From assembly GCF_014132355.1 (NCBI RefSeq), contig NZ_BLZO01000145.1, positions 1 through 42,404 on the forward strand: DNA of 42,404 nucleotides, in the 5' to 3' direction. Every line of letters starts with the position of its first letter. The first letter of the stretch is position 1. Shown one piece after another: positions 23,783-32,447 of this stretch. This DNA is from Okeania sp. KiyG1. Lineage in GTDB: Bacteria > Cyanobacteriota > Cyanobacteriia > Cyanobacteriales > Microcoleaceae. The translations under genes were made by a program, and so were the position numbers. The notes beneath the pieces were generated by a model. It was given only the letters and a program-made list of their open reading frames with translations, had not been told where the DNA came from and made no database searches.

Positions 23783-23910
23783 ATTCAATCGGCGGGCATT
23801 CTGACTGAGAGATAATAAAGTATCTCATCACAGTTGCGGGACAGCGACGGATTTACACCGAACTTTCCCCGTTTCCTCTAACGGCTGGTCTCCATTAGAA
23901 CCGATTGATT
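23783..23910 (-). promoter_or_regulatory. Cobalamin riboswitch
   Basis: On the minus strand the conserved order is complete. P1 5' strand is AATCAATCGG; then come GGGGAAAGTTCGGTGTAAAT, CCGTCGCTGTCCCGCAACTG (the B12-box type core), GAGATACTTTATTATCTCTC (a stem), AGTCAGAATGCCCGCC and the closing P1 strand CCGATTGAAT. B12 binding normally represses downstream expression. The genes following on this strand are a 60-aa ORF, the RTX/surface protein, the small membrane protein and cbiM. No clear terminator was seen before the 60-aa ORF, so control may be at translation start. Confidence 0.93.
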
Positions 23911-24010
23911 ATAATATTAAAGCACAGCTCCTAAATTAATGCAATACTTTGACAAAAATTTTTTTTTGCTAACTGTAGCATTTCCCAAGCTTGTGAGGTA
24001 CAGTTTTGGA

Positions 24011-24136
24011 GATCCCCCCTAACCCCCGTTTAACAAAAAGCGCAGCATCCTTCTGGCTTCCCCTTCCCAAGGGGGACGGGAGGGGGATTAAGGGGGAACT
24101 GGAAGTCCCCCTTTTTAAGGGGGATTTAGGGGGATC
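24011..24136. repeat. Palindromic GATCCCCC element
   Basis: Arms GATCCCCCCTAACCCCC and GGGGGATTTAGGGGGATC enclose a second hairpin (CTTCCCCTTCCCAAGGGGGA). It is a common cyanobacterial interspersed repeat. It lies upstream of the riboswitch, between it and the propeller gene end. Confidence 0.75.
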
Positions 24137-24273
24137 ATAAATGTATTTCATAACTGTGGGAATTGCTATAGATATTCTGGTGGTGGTGCATAGTAATGGT
24201 AGAGAGAGTGTGGGGGATGGGGAGATGGGGGATGGGGAGTGTGGGAGAAATTAAAAAATATATATCCTCACCA

Positions 24274-25533
24274 TTACCATGCAGGACTACCGATATTCTG
24301 ACTCCAGACAAAAATATCCCGACTATTATTATTATCTCCAACTACTAAATTAGTCGCAAAAGAATCAAAAGCGACAACTTCCCCGGAAGCAGAAATCGTC
24401 GGATTAAAAGAACTAAAATTTCCTTCTAACCCCCGATCGTTTACTGATATTTTAGTCGTGACACCATTTAGCAAATCCCGCACGAATATATCATTGGTGC
24501 CATTGCTATCTCCAGGCACCAATAACGGGTCGAAAGAATCAAAAGCTACAAACCTACCATCACCAGAAATCGTCGGTGCAAAGGAACTTCTACTAACTTG
24601 ATTACCAAAAATATCCACAGAGACGCGAGTCGTGATGCCATTTAGTACATCGCGCACAAATATATCTCTGACACCATTTGTATCTCCCGGTACTAGATTA
24701 GTTGCCGTAGACTCGAAGGCGATAAAGCGACCGTCCGCAGAAATAGAAGGAGTGATGGAACTGAAATCTCCTTGGTTCCCTAAAGGATCTACCGAAATAC
24801 TGCTGGTAATCCCAGTTAGGGTATCGTGCCAAAAAACGTCTCTGGTATTATTGGTGTCTCCTGCCACAATATTAGTCGCAAAAGAGTCAAAAGCGATAAA
24901 GCGACCATCAGCAGAAATAGTGGGGTTGAAAGAACTAAAATTTGCTCGATCGCCCAGAGAATTTTTAGATATTTGGGCAGTTATACCAGTTAGGGTGTCA
25001 TGTAGAAAAATATCTCTGGCGTTGTTAATATCTCCCATAACTAGGTTGGTTGCATCAGACTCAAAGGCAATGAAGCGACCGTCAGCAGAAATAGTGGGGT
25101 TTATTGAGGCAGCATTGCTTTGGTTGCCTAGAGAATCTACCGATATTCTTGTAGTTGTACCAGTTAAGAGGTCTCTGAGAAAAATGTCTGTTGTATTATT
25201 GCTATCTCCTGGCACTAAATTAGTGGCATTAGAAGCAAAGGTTACAAAGCGACCATCGCCAGAAACAGAAGGATGAAAAGAATTGAGATTTCCCCCAGAC
25301 CCAAAAGAGTTTACCGAAACAATATCTGTAGTTTGAGTTTGTCTGTCTGTAATGAAAATATCTGTTTGGTTGTTGGTGTCTCCTATTACTAAGTTGTTGG
25401 CAGCAGATTCAAAAGCAATATAATTACTATCGCCAGAAATAGATGGATTAATGGAAAAGTTATTTCCTTCATTTTCTTGAAAATTTACTGATAAGCGATC
25501 GATATTTGTTTGCGGAATAATGTTTGTAACCAT
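24274..25533 (-). CDS. Seven-bladed TolB/PD40-like beta-propeller protein
   Basis: 419 residues made almost only of seven repeats of 58 residues, each of the form (N)PTISADGRFIAFES-ATNLV-GD-N-RDIF-D-LTG-T-ISV. Seven blades suggest one closed propeller; the first strand (IDRLSVNF) and the last repeat, which lacks the final strand, would complete each other. Each blade has an Asp-rich G-D-x-N-x-x-x-D loop that could bind calcium. There is no Sec signal, membrane segment or RTX tail, so its location is uncertain; similar proteins in cyanobacteria are usually secreted. No adjacent gene suggests a partner. Confidence 0.8.
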   Translation of the reverse strand: MVTNIIPQTNIDRLSVNFQENEGNNFSINPSISGDSNYIAFESAANNLVIGDTNNQTDIFITDRQTQTTDIVSVNSFGSGGNLNSFHPSVSGDGRFVTFASNATNLVPGDSNNTTDIFLRDLLTGTTTRISVDSLGNQSNAASINPTISADGRFIAFESDATNLVMGDINNARDIFLHDTLTGITAQISKNSLGDRANFSSFNPTISADGRFIAFDSFATNIVAGDTNNTRDVFWHDTLTGITSSISVDPLGNQGDFSSITPSISADGRFIAFESTATNLVPGDTNGVRDIFVRDVLNGITTRVSVDIFGNQVSRSSFAPTISGDGRFVAFDSFDPLLVPGDSNGTNDIFVRDLLNGVTTKISVNDRGLEGNFSSFNPTISASGEVVAFDSFATNLVVGDNNNSRDIFVWSQNIGSPAW

Positions 25534-25612
25534 GCTCAGGCAATAAAAGTCTACGTTATTGACTCAGTAATAATACATCCAAATTTGAGGTTTTGTTGTC
25601 ATAAGTTCGATT

Positions 25613-25753
25613 TATGACCAAAGTAGAGGTCAATTGGGAGAAGATTTTAATGATATTTTAAATTGGAAACGGTCAGAAATTTTGCCAGTTATTGGAGTGG
25701 ATGGTTATGATTATATTCCTGAACTTTTGGTGAAATATCAACAGTCTCTTTAG
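25613..25753 (+). pseudogene. C-terminal gene fragment, unidentified
   Basis: The plus strand reads YDQSRGQLGEDFNDILNWKR, then SEILPVIGVDGYDYIPELLV and KYQQSL before a stop. It has the character of a real protein end but no recognisable domain and no start. Remnant of a lost gene is the simplest reading. Confidence 0.4.
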
Positions 25754-25797
25754 TTTTTTGTGGAGCAGAATATGTTTTTCACTCGCATAACTATAGT

Positions 25798-25860
25798 AGG
25801 GGTTAACGGCCGTTAACCCCTAAAGATGGTGTCTAATTTCACGTTTTGCGTAACTTCTGT
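25798..25860. repeat. Palindrome and degenerate MITE end
   Basis: AGGGGTTAACGG and its exact complement form a 24-bp palindrome (25798-25821). The following GATGGTG and TTTGCGTAACTTCTG match the right half of the MITE at 2072-2164 (GATGGTGCTTAAAAGG, TTTGCGTAAGTCCTG). The left end is not clear. Confidence 0.55.
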
Positions 25861-25934
25861 CTAAATCTAGAATTAAGCCATTTTTCTCAAGTCCTACTTT
25901 AGCTGCGTCAGTTTTGGTCAAGAGCAAGCAAAAC

Positions 25935-26840
25935 TTACTCTGGTTTTGCCCACCCCTTAACAATAGCCATGACAATATTGACGTAGGAGTTATCTAGAGC
26001 TTCTTTGATAGCTGCTTCACCACCAGCTTGTAACGCACAACCAACCCGACGCTTAAAACTAGGTGTAGTTTCATCATTAACATAGATAATTTTTTCACTC
26101 TCAGTCGCAGTAGGGTTAGTTTCCTCCAACTGCTTTAGGAGTTGTTGAATTTCTTTTGCTGCATCAGCTAAAGTCTGCTTTTCCTTAGACTGATATAAAG
26201 TATTGTTATTGTTTTCTGCATGAAAGTTTTTCCCTACAGCAACAGCTTGTTCAACATTGAAAGTATCTCCCATAATTCCCTCTCCTTTTACGTCAACCAA
26301 TAACGGAATGTCTTCATCGTTCTTAAAAAGCTTGACAAATGTCCAACCAAGAAGTTCTGTGTAACCAAAGGAAACAGTGGCATTGACAAGATTTCCAGCA
26401 AAAGGAATAAAACCAAGTATGGCTTTGACTCCAAAAGCACCAATACCAACTCCAACACTGGAGCCAAGTAGTGCTGCTGCTGTACTCTTATTCAGCTTTC
26501 TTCCAAATACTTCTCCTAACTGAATAATCATTCCAATGTGTATAGTTATCAGAACAGGAGTATCTAACCCAAAAGCTGCTCCTTGAGCCAAAGCACCAGA
26601 TGCTGCTGCTGCACTTCCTGAAGCAGTATGAATAATAACTTCAAGTTTTGAAAAGTCCTCGTTCTTTAAAAAAGGTCGTACCTCTTCTTTAATAGGGTCA
26701 GTTTTTTCTTGATAGAATTTGCGTGCTTTTTCTACAGATTCTTCTATAGAAGGCTGCACCTTGTCCTTAATTGTTGGCTCTATTTTTTCCTTGTATAATT
26801 CGCGCCCTTTGTTTATCAATTTCTTCACGTTCATACTCAT
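25935..26840 (-). CDS. Stand-alone membrane-effector module, tandem paralogue of the C-terminus of 27175-29715
   Basis: 301 residues. Residues 8-60 are a charged amphipathic region (GRELYKEKIEPTIKDKVQ, then EESVEKARKFYQEKTDPIKE). Residues about 70-170 are hydrophobic (ASGALAQGAAFGLDTPVLIT, GMIIQLGEVFGRKLNK, GFIPFAGNLVNATVSFGYTE), resembling DUF697-type membrane domains with an alternating Gly-rich pattern. Residues about 220-301 are a helical tail (DAAKEIQQLLKQLEETNPTA, AGGEAAIKEALDNS). It aligns with residues 550-846 of the caspase fusion with very high identity, also at DNA level and into the 3' flank, so it is a tandem duplication. It lacks protease and ATPase. It could be a co-effector, a decoy or an inhibitor. 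Confidence 0.75.
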   Translation of the reverse strand: MSMNVKKLINKGRELYKEKIEPTIKDKVQPSIEESVEKARKFYQEKTDPIKEEVRPFLKNEDFSKLEVIIHTASGSAAAASGALAQGAAFGLDTPVLITIHIGMIIQLGEVFGRKLNKSTAAALLGSSVGVGIGAFGVKAILGFIPFAGNLVNATVSFGYTELLGWTFVKLFKNDEDIPLLVDVKGEGIMGDTFNVEQAVAVGKNFHAENNNNTLYQSKEKQTLADAAKEIQQLLKQLEETNPTATESEKIIYVNDETTPSFKRRVGCALQAGGEAAIKEALDNSYVNIVMAIVKGWAKPE

Positions 26841-27174
26841 AAGAACCTTAGCGTATTACAAAAGTTTTTTGATTGCCAAAGCTAGGGATACCAGGAGCAA
26901 ATTTAACTTATTTGTTGTCTCATCCAAAACCTATGAACTTATGCAAAGAAAAACCTTCCTGATTATGATTCCTAAGCTCGATATATTGATAAGCTAGCCT
27001 GTTTTTTCAGAAGTTTAATCATGGAAAGGAGTTATTATTTGCAAAATGTCCACTTTCAGATTTTTTCATTATGACAACTTTCTATAACCTCCAAGCAATT
27101 GCTGCTATTTTCCGGATAAATAAAATTTCTAATCTCTTTTAGTTGTGTCAGTTTGCGTCAAAAGCAAGTCCTAC

Positions 27175-29715
27175 TTACTCTGGTTTTGCCCACCCCTCAA
27201 AAATGGCTACTACAGTATTGACGTAGGAGTTATCTAGAACTTCTTCGATAGCTGCCTCACCACCAGCTTGTAACGCACCAACAACCCGACCCTTTAAACT
27301 AGGTGTAGTTGCAATATTAACATAAGCAATCTTTTCATCCTCAGTTGCAGTAGGGTTAGTTTCCTCCAACTGCTTTAAGAGTTGTTGAATTTCTTCTGCT
27401 GCTTCGGCTAAACTCTGCTTTTCCTCAAAGTGATAGAACGTATAATTGTTGTCTGAACTGGAGTTTCTCCCCACAGCACCACCTTGTTGTTTAAGTTCTT
27501 TAATGTTGTAAGTATCTCCCATAATTCCCTCTCCTTTTAGAGCAACCAATAACCTACTGTCTTCATCGTTCTTAAAAAGCTTGACAAATGTCCAACCAAG
27601 AAGTTCTGTGTAACCAAAGGAAACAGTGGCATTGACAAGATTTCCAGCAAAAGGAATAAAACCAAGTATAGCTTTAACTCCAAAAGCACCAATACCAACT
27701 CCAACACTAGAGCCAAGTAGTGCTGCGGCTGTATTCTTATTCAGCTTTCTCCCAAATACTTCTCCTAACTGAATAACCATTCCAATGTGTATAGTTATCA
27801 GAACAGGAGTATCTAACCCAAAAGCTGCTCCTTGAGCTAAAGCACCAGAGGCGGCTGCTGCACTTACTGAAGCAGTATGAATAATAGCTTCAAGTTTTGA
27901 AAAGTCCTCGTTCTTTAAAAAAGGTCGTACCTCTTCTTTAATAGGGTCAGTTTTTTCTTGATAGAATTTGCGTGCTTTTTCTACAGATTCTTCTATAGAA
28001 GGCTGCACCTTGTCCTTAATTGTTGGCTCTATTTTTTCCTTGTAGAATTCCCGCCCTTTGTTGATCCAGTTTCCTATTCCTGTAGAGGTCTGTACCTTTT
28101 CCTTGTATTGGTTAACTATATTCTTATTATCTGGTATGGTTCTTCTGTTGGTGCGGCGTAATAAACGGATATATGTAGTTGGTCCTGGCAATTCTCTACA
28201 AATAATACTATCAGAGCCATTTTCTTTTATATATTCCTTAAATATATCAAAACCACGGCCAATTCCTTCAAATGCCAAGTTTAAAAGATAAAACGAAATA
28301 GCTTCATCAACTGGTCTTGATATAGGTGCTATACAATCAATTAGCTGATTCCAGGATAACTCTGGTAAGAATCTACCCGGACTGTAAACTTCAAGTGCTT
28401 CTGGTGTAATACTAACTTTTACTGTTCCTTCTAATTGGTAATCTCTGTGAGCAATAGCATTAGAAATTAGTTCCCGCGCCACTTGAATATCGATTTCTTC
28501 TACTTTATGGCTAAGTCCATCTCCTCCTATGTATGATATACTTTCTGTATATTTTTTGACTTTTTCCACAAGTTGTTTAACTTGGGAACTTAAAGGACCT
28601 CTTATGTCTTCTCTAACAATACTCGATTCTCTGGGTCTTCCAACGATAAAAACAGACCTAGCCTGGGAGTATATCATTTCAGGTCTTTTGTGAAAGCAGA
28701 GGACGGCAGATTTATGAAGTACATTTCTGCCTCCATCTTGAATGCGGGAATAAAGCTTTAGTTTCCATAGGACTTCCTCTAAATTAGCTGTCTTATAAAG
28801 TTCTGGCTCGACTTTATTAGCGTATTTCTCTAGAAGTTCTAAATCTATATCTTCAATAGTAGCTTCTGGGCAAGGATGTCTATTAGGGTCAGTTTGTTCG
28901 TAGAGAATTTTTAGCTCTTCAGGTGTTCTTATAGAATGACTTGATTTAAAATTTACCGGAGTTAAATCTTCCTTCTTTTTCCCTTGAGCAATCCAAATTT
29001 TTTTCTCAGCTCTATCGAGATGAAAAACTGAACGTTGTGGAAACTTTGAGTATTTTTCTTCTGTTTCTAATTTATTATTAATATAACTAACTATATCTTC
29101 AACATAAATTTTTCCATCATTTGTGCCCTTTCCATCAAGACTTGTTTCAATGCCAGTGCAAAAAATATCTGTAAACAGTCCAGACGAACCATCTGGTAGC
29201 TCCTTACTTTTTTGAGTCTTTCGAGAGGAAGCGATAATAGCAATTCCTTGAGGAATATCATCCTTTTTTATAGAGTTAAAAATATTATCGTCTAAATTTT
29301 TATTCCCTTCTACAGCAGCTCCACTATGGCAAGCATCAAGAATAATAATGGCACGTTGAACTCCTGCCATATCTAACTCATTCATTAAATTTTTGAACGG
29401 ATACCACTCTGAATTATCCAACCCCATTTTTAGACAATATTGATTATTTCCTAGAATACCTCCATGTCCTGAAAAGTAGAATACTAACTGAGTTTTGATA
29501 TCCCAATTTTTTAGAATAGACTTCAAAATTTTTTCAAATTGCTCTCTATTTTGACAGTCATGTATTGGTGTAGATCCATTGGCCGGACACATTCCCTGCT
29601 CTGGGTTAGTCAGAATAGAGTAAACTCTTGAAACATCTTGCCTTCCTCCCTTTAGCTCTTCACCAGTTAAAGGATTCAAGACTAAAGCAATTCTTTTTGG
29701 TGAATCTTCTGACAT
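27175..29715 (-). CDS. Caspase-like protease fused to GHKL ATPase-type domain and membrane effector
   Basis: 846 residues, at least four parts. (1) Residues about 5-245: C14 caspase/metacaspase-like p20, with catalytic His84 in YFSGHGG and Cys129 in ILDACHSGA. (2) About 290-525: AlbA_2/RecG-C-like region with GHKL (HATPase_c_4) N-box ARELISNAIAHRDYQLEG and EVYSPGRFL, and the preceding AVLCFHKRPEMIY segment. (3) About 550-605 charged amphipathic helices, then 610-715 a DUF697-like hydrophobic domain (LITIHIGMVIQLGEVFGRKL, AILGFIPFAGNLVNATVSFG). (4) 766-846 a helical cyanobacterial tail (EAAEEIQQLLKQLEETNPTA). An EACC1-like gene lies 6 bp upstream. Fusion of protease, NTPase and membrane module suggests a regulated cell-death or immunity effector; cleavage by the caspase might release the membrane part. 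The domains are seen; the function is inferred. Confidence 0.85.
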   Translation of the reverse strand: MSEDSPKRIALVLNPLTGEELKGGRQDVSRVYSILTNPEQGMCPANGSTPIHDCQNREQFEKILKSILKNWDIKTQLVFYFSGHGGILGNNQYCLKMGLDNSEWYPFKNLMNELDMAGVQRAIIILDACHSGAAVEGNKNLDDNIFNSIKKDDIPQGIAIIASSRKTQKSKELPDGSSGLFTDIFCTGIETSLDGKGTNDGKIYVEDIVSYINNKLETEEKYSKFPQRSVFHLDRAEKKIWIAQGKKKEDLTPVNFKSSHSIRTPEELKILYEQTDPNRHPCPEATIEDIDLELLEKYANKVEPELYKTANLEEVLWKLKLYSRIQDGGRNVLHKSAVLCFHKRPEMIYSQARSVFIVGRPRESSIVREDIRGPLSSQVKQLVEKVKKYTESISYIGGDGLSHKVEEIDIQVARELISNAIAHRDYQLEGTVKVSITPEALEVYSPGRFLPELSWNQLIDCIAPISRPVDEAISFYLLNLAFEGIGRGFDIFKEYIKENGSDSIICRELPGPTTYIRLLRRTNRRTIPDNKNIVNQYKEKVQTSTGIGNWINKGREFYKEKIEPTIKDKVQPSIEESVEKARKFYQEKTDPIKEEVRPFLKNEDFSKLEAIIHTASVSAAAASGALAQGAAFGLDTPVLITIHIGMVIQLGEVFGRKLNKNTAAALLGSSVGVGIGAFGVKAILGFIPFAGNLVNATVSFGYTELLGWTFVKLFKNDEDSRLLVALKGEGIMGDTYNIKELKQQGGAVGRNSSSDNNYTFYHFEEKQSLAEAAEEIQQLLKQLEETNPTATEDEKIAYVNIATTPSLKGRVVGALQAGGEAAIEEVLDNSYVNTVVAIFEGWAKPE

Positions 29716-29721
29716 TAACCT

Positions 29722-30147
29722 TTACCTCTGCTTCAGTATTTGAACTTCAATATATTCATCTTCAACAGAAGGTTGGAGTTGATGCTGATGTATTATTTCT
29801 TGCAGTTCTATAAGCTTTTCTTGCGACAAGTTTTTGAGTAAATGCTTTTCCTTACGAGTCCGAGTATAGACAATAACAAGTAGAGAATACTTCAGTTCTA
29901 ATTCCCCATTCTGTTGTCTTGACTCCCAGTATTGTAAAGTAGTGAAAAAGGTTTGAATACCAGTTAGAGTTAATGAAGCAATGGTTAAACCTATTATTAA
30001 ACCACTATCTCTCATCCCAACTTGAGGCTCTGTTTTTTCAATCTCTACAGATAAGTCACATTCTTTTTCTATAAGATTAGCAAGTTCTTTAAAATAAAAA
30101 GAATCCTCTTCTGTAATATCTCCCTCTAGCTTAATATAAGCTTTCAT
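29722..30147 (-). CDS. EACC1-like (effector-associated constant component) membrane protein
   Basis: 141 residues. The layout matches EACC1: an N-terminal strand-helix unit (MKAYIKLEGDITEEDSFYFK, LIEKECDLSVEIEKTEP), the conserved turn QVGMRDSGL, then one membrane helix IIGLTIASLTLTGIQTFFTT and a W-E-S-R boundary. An extra C-terminal part (about 80-141, helical, IELQEIIHQHQLQP) is unlike the minimal family. EACC1 proteins are known as constant partners of peptidases, often caspase-like or trypsin-like, in predicted NTP-dependent conflict systems. Stop to next start is 6 bp, so it is co-transcribed with the caspase fusion and probably forms a membrane-bound sensor or adaptor for it. Confidence 0.75.
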   Translation of the reverse strand: MKAYIKLEGDITEEDSFYFKELANLIEKECDLSVEIEKTEPQVGMRDSGLIIGLTIASLTLTGIQTFFTTLQYWESRQQNGELELKYSLLVIVYTRTRKEKHLLKNLSQEKLIELQEIIHQHQLQPSVEDEYIEVQILKQR

Positions 30148-30339
30148 AGCAATATTATGTAAAATAAACTTATTCTAGATAAATAATCCTATTATAGAAC
30201 CGTAATAAGAATACTGTCAATATTTGCGAATGCTATCAACAGATTATCAAATATAGTTATACAATACTAGAGCGATCGCTACTCCACAATTAAAGATAAT
30301 TTTTAACGCTAACCTTTTTAATTTCTGACTTTTTTTCCT

Positions 30340-30873
30340 CTACTCATCCACACTAAAACTACAAACATTTTTCAACACAAAACCATTATTTTCATTCACC
30401 AAATCACCCCTACATAACACGGGAAAACGTTCTTGATATGCCCTAATAGCTGTCACATAATCCTGGTCAAATAATCTCAATTTTATCCGTTCCAACCTAT
30501 TCATAACTACTCCCATTAAATCAACTTCTCCACTCAATTTATCTCCTTCCGGAGACCTCATCCTCACAACTAATCCCTGTATCTCCATATTAGGCAAATT
30601 AGTAATTAAGTTTTGCATAATTTCTAACTCAGTTTTATCCTCAAACTTAGCTAAATTTTCCACTAATAAATTTATAGTTATAGGAAAATCAACTACTTCT
30701 CGGTTCAAGGGTAAAACCAGAGTTAAATTAGACAATTTATTGCTCCAAATAATTGCCTCATTTTCAATCTCTCTTAGCTGCTGCCAACCTCGTTTTTCTA
30801 AATAATTAGCTACAACTTCCGGCTGAATATTTTTCAATAAATCAATATCTTTATCTTTAATAATTAAATTCAT
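30340..30873 (-). CDS. Hypothetical protein, 177 aa, upstream of the EACC1-caspase pair
   Basis: Not recognised. It begins with a helix and a sequence like VVANYLEKRGWQQLREIENE, similar in tone to small proteins whose N-terminus forms a YLxxxGW helix, then VLPLNREVVDFPITINLLVE and a strand-rich part with VVRMRSPEGDKLSGEVDLMG. The cysteine pair and tail are LCRGDLVNENNGFVLKNVCS. Soluble, no signal peptide. It lies 190 bp upstream of the EACC1-like gene on the same strand, so it may belong to the same conflict locus, but the gap leaves this open. Confidence 0.65.
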   Translation of the reverse strand: MNLIIKDKDIDLLKNIQPEVVANYLEKRGWQQLREIENEAIIWSNKLSNLTLVLPLNREVVDFPITINLLVENLAKFEDKTELEIMQNLITNLPNMEIQGLVVRMRSPEGDKLSGEVDLMGVVMNRLERIKLRLFDQDYVTAIRAYQERFPVLCRGDLVNENNGFVLKNVCSFSVDE

Positions 30874-30986
30874 AACCCTTCTACAGCATTCGCGATCGCG
30901 GAGCGGAACGGAGTTTTATCGCGCAAGCGTAACGTAGTTTTATCGCAGAGCGGAACGGAGTTCTATCGCTAAAACACTATACTTTT

Positions 30987-32270
30987 TTAGTTGAATAAAT
31001 AGTCATGCGTAGGGGCGAACGAACCCTTATAGTCTTTATAATATCACAAAAATTGTGAGGATGCAGCCGAAAATACTTTGACGCGCTGATTTTTTTTGAG
31101 CTTCACAAAATGAAAATTTTATTAGTTTTCCATTCGGGGGGTAGATAGAAAGATGCGATCACAGGAAAAACCAGCATATCTGCTTATTGAGCTTCACAAA
31201 ATGAAAATATGAAAATATTTCTGGCATTGCTTTTGGGGAAAGTTCCTGAATACTGAATATTTAATTGTCTATTAGTAACGAATCTTAGTTGAATAAAAAG
31301 TCATGCGTAGGGGCGAACGACCCCTTATAGTCTTTATAATATCACAAAAATTGCGACGATGGAACTAAAAATCCTTTGGCGCGCGATTTTTTATGAGCTT
31401 CACAGAATGAAAAAGTTGGTGGCTTTCCATTCAGTAGAGATAGATAGTAAAGATGCGATCGCGGGAAAAAACCAGCATATATTTATTAGAGCTTCACAAA
31501 ATGAAAATATCTTTGGTATTACTTTTGGGGAAAGTTCCTGAATACTGAATATTTAATTGTCTATTAGTAACGAATCTTAGTTGAATAAAAAGTCATGCGT
31601 ATAGACGAACAAACCTTTATAGTCTTTATGATATCACAAAAATTGTGAGTATGGAACTGAAAATCCTTTGACGCGCGATTTTTTTTATGAGCTTCACAGA
31701 ATGAAAGTTTTGGTGTTTTCTACTGAGCAGGGATATATACAAAGATTCGATGATGGGAAAAACTAGCATATATTTATTAGAGCTTCACAAAATGAATATA
31801 TCTCTGGTATTGCTCCTGGAGAAAATTCCTAAATACTCCATCGCTTCTGAGTAAGAAAATTTAGTTGAATAAAAAGTCATGCGTATAGACGAGCGACCCC
31901 TTATAGTCTTTATAATATCACAAAAATTGTGAGAATGGAACCGAAAATCCTTTGACGCGCGATTTTTTTTAGAAGCTTCAGGGAATGAAGGTGTTGGTGG
32001 TTTTCCACTCAGGAAGATAGATGGAAAGATTCGATCACAGGAAAAAACCAGCATATATGTTTATGGAAGCTTCACAAAATTGAAGATATCAAGAAATTCC
32101 TGAATACTTGATCGCCTTTGAGCAAGAAAATTTAGTTGAATAAAAAGTCATGCGTATAGGCGAACAAACCCTTATAGTCTTTATAATATCACAAAAATTG
32201 TGAGGATGGAACCGAAAATCCTTTGACGCGCGATTTTTTTTAGAAGCTTCACAGAATGCAAAAGTTAGCA
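30987..32270. repeat. Tandem array of five ~270-300-bp units
   Basis: Units begin TTAGTTGAATAAA at 30987, 31285, 31577, 31861 and 32132, a spacing that falls from 298 to 271 bp. Every unit has AGTCATGCGTA, TAGTCTTTATAATATCACAA with a TATAAT-like box (TATGAT in the third), the palindrome TCACAAAAATTGTGA, ACGCGC(T)GATTTTTTTT and GAGCTTCACARAATG twice. The last unit is shortened. Several short ORFs cross the units in both strands but differ in frame from unit to unit, so translation is unlikely. Function unknown. Confidence 0.85.
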
Positions 32271-32447
32271 CTAGCTAACATAGCGATCTAACCAAATTAA
32301 TCTTCTGACTCTAATCTTAAAAGTAGGGGAGTATTTTTAAATCTTTTTCCTGTATTGCCTCTATTTCACTCCCAGAAAATATCAGGAACGGGAAAATATC
32401 AGGAACGGGCAAGATGCCCATTCCACAAGGGTTTTATAAGGCATGGC

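Noticed and set aside
24632-25276. 214-aa plus-strand ORF
   Set aside because: Antisense shadow of the propeller repeats; its apparent repeats are only the complement of the real 58-residue blades.
30987-32270. CRISPR or tandem protein genes
   Set aside because: Units are about 280 bp without spacer-repeat alternation, and the short ORFs crossing them change frame and stop from unit to unit.
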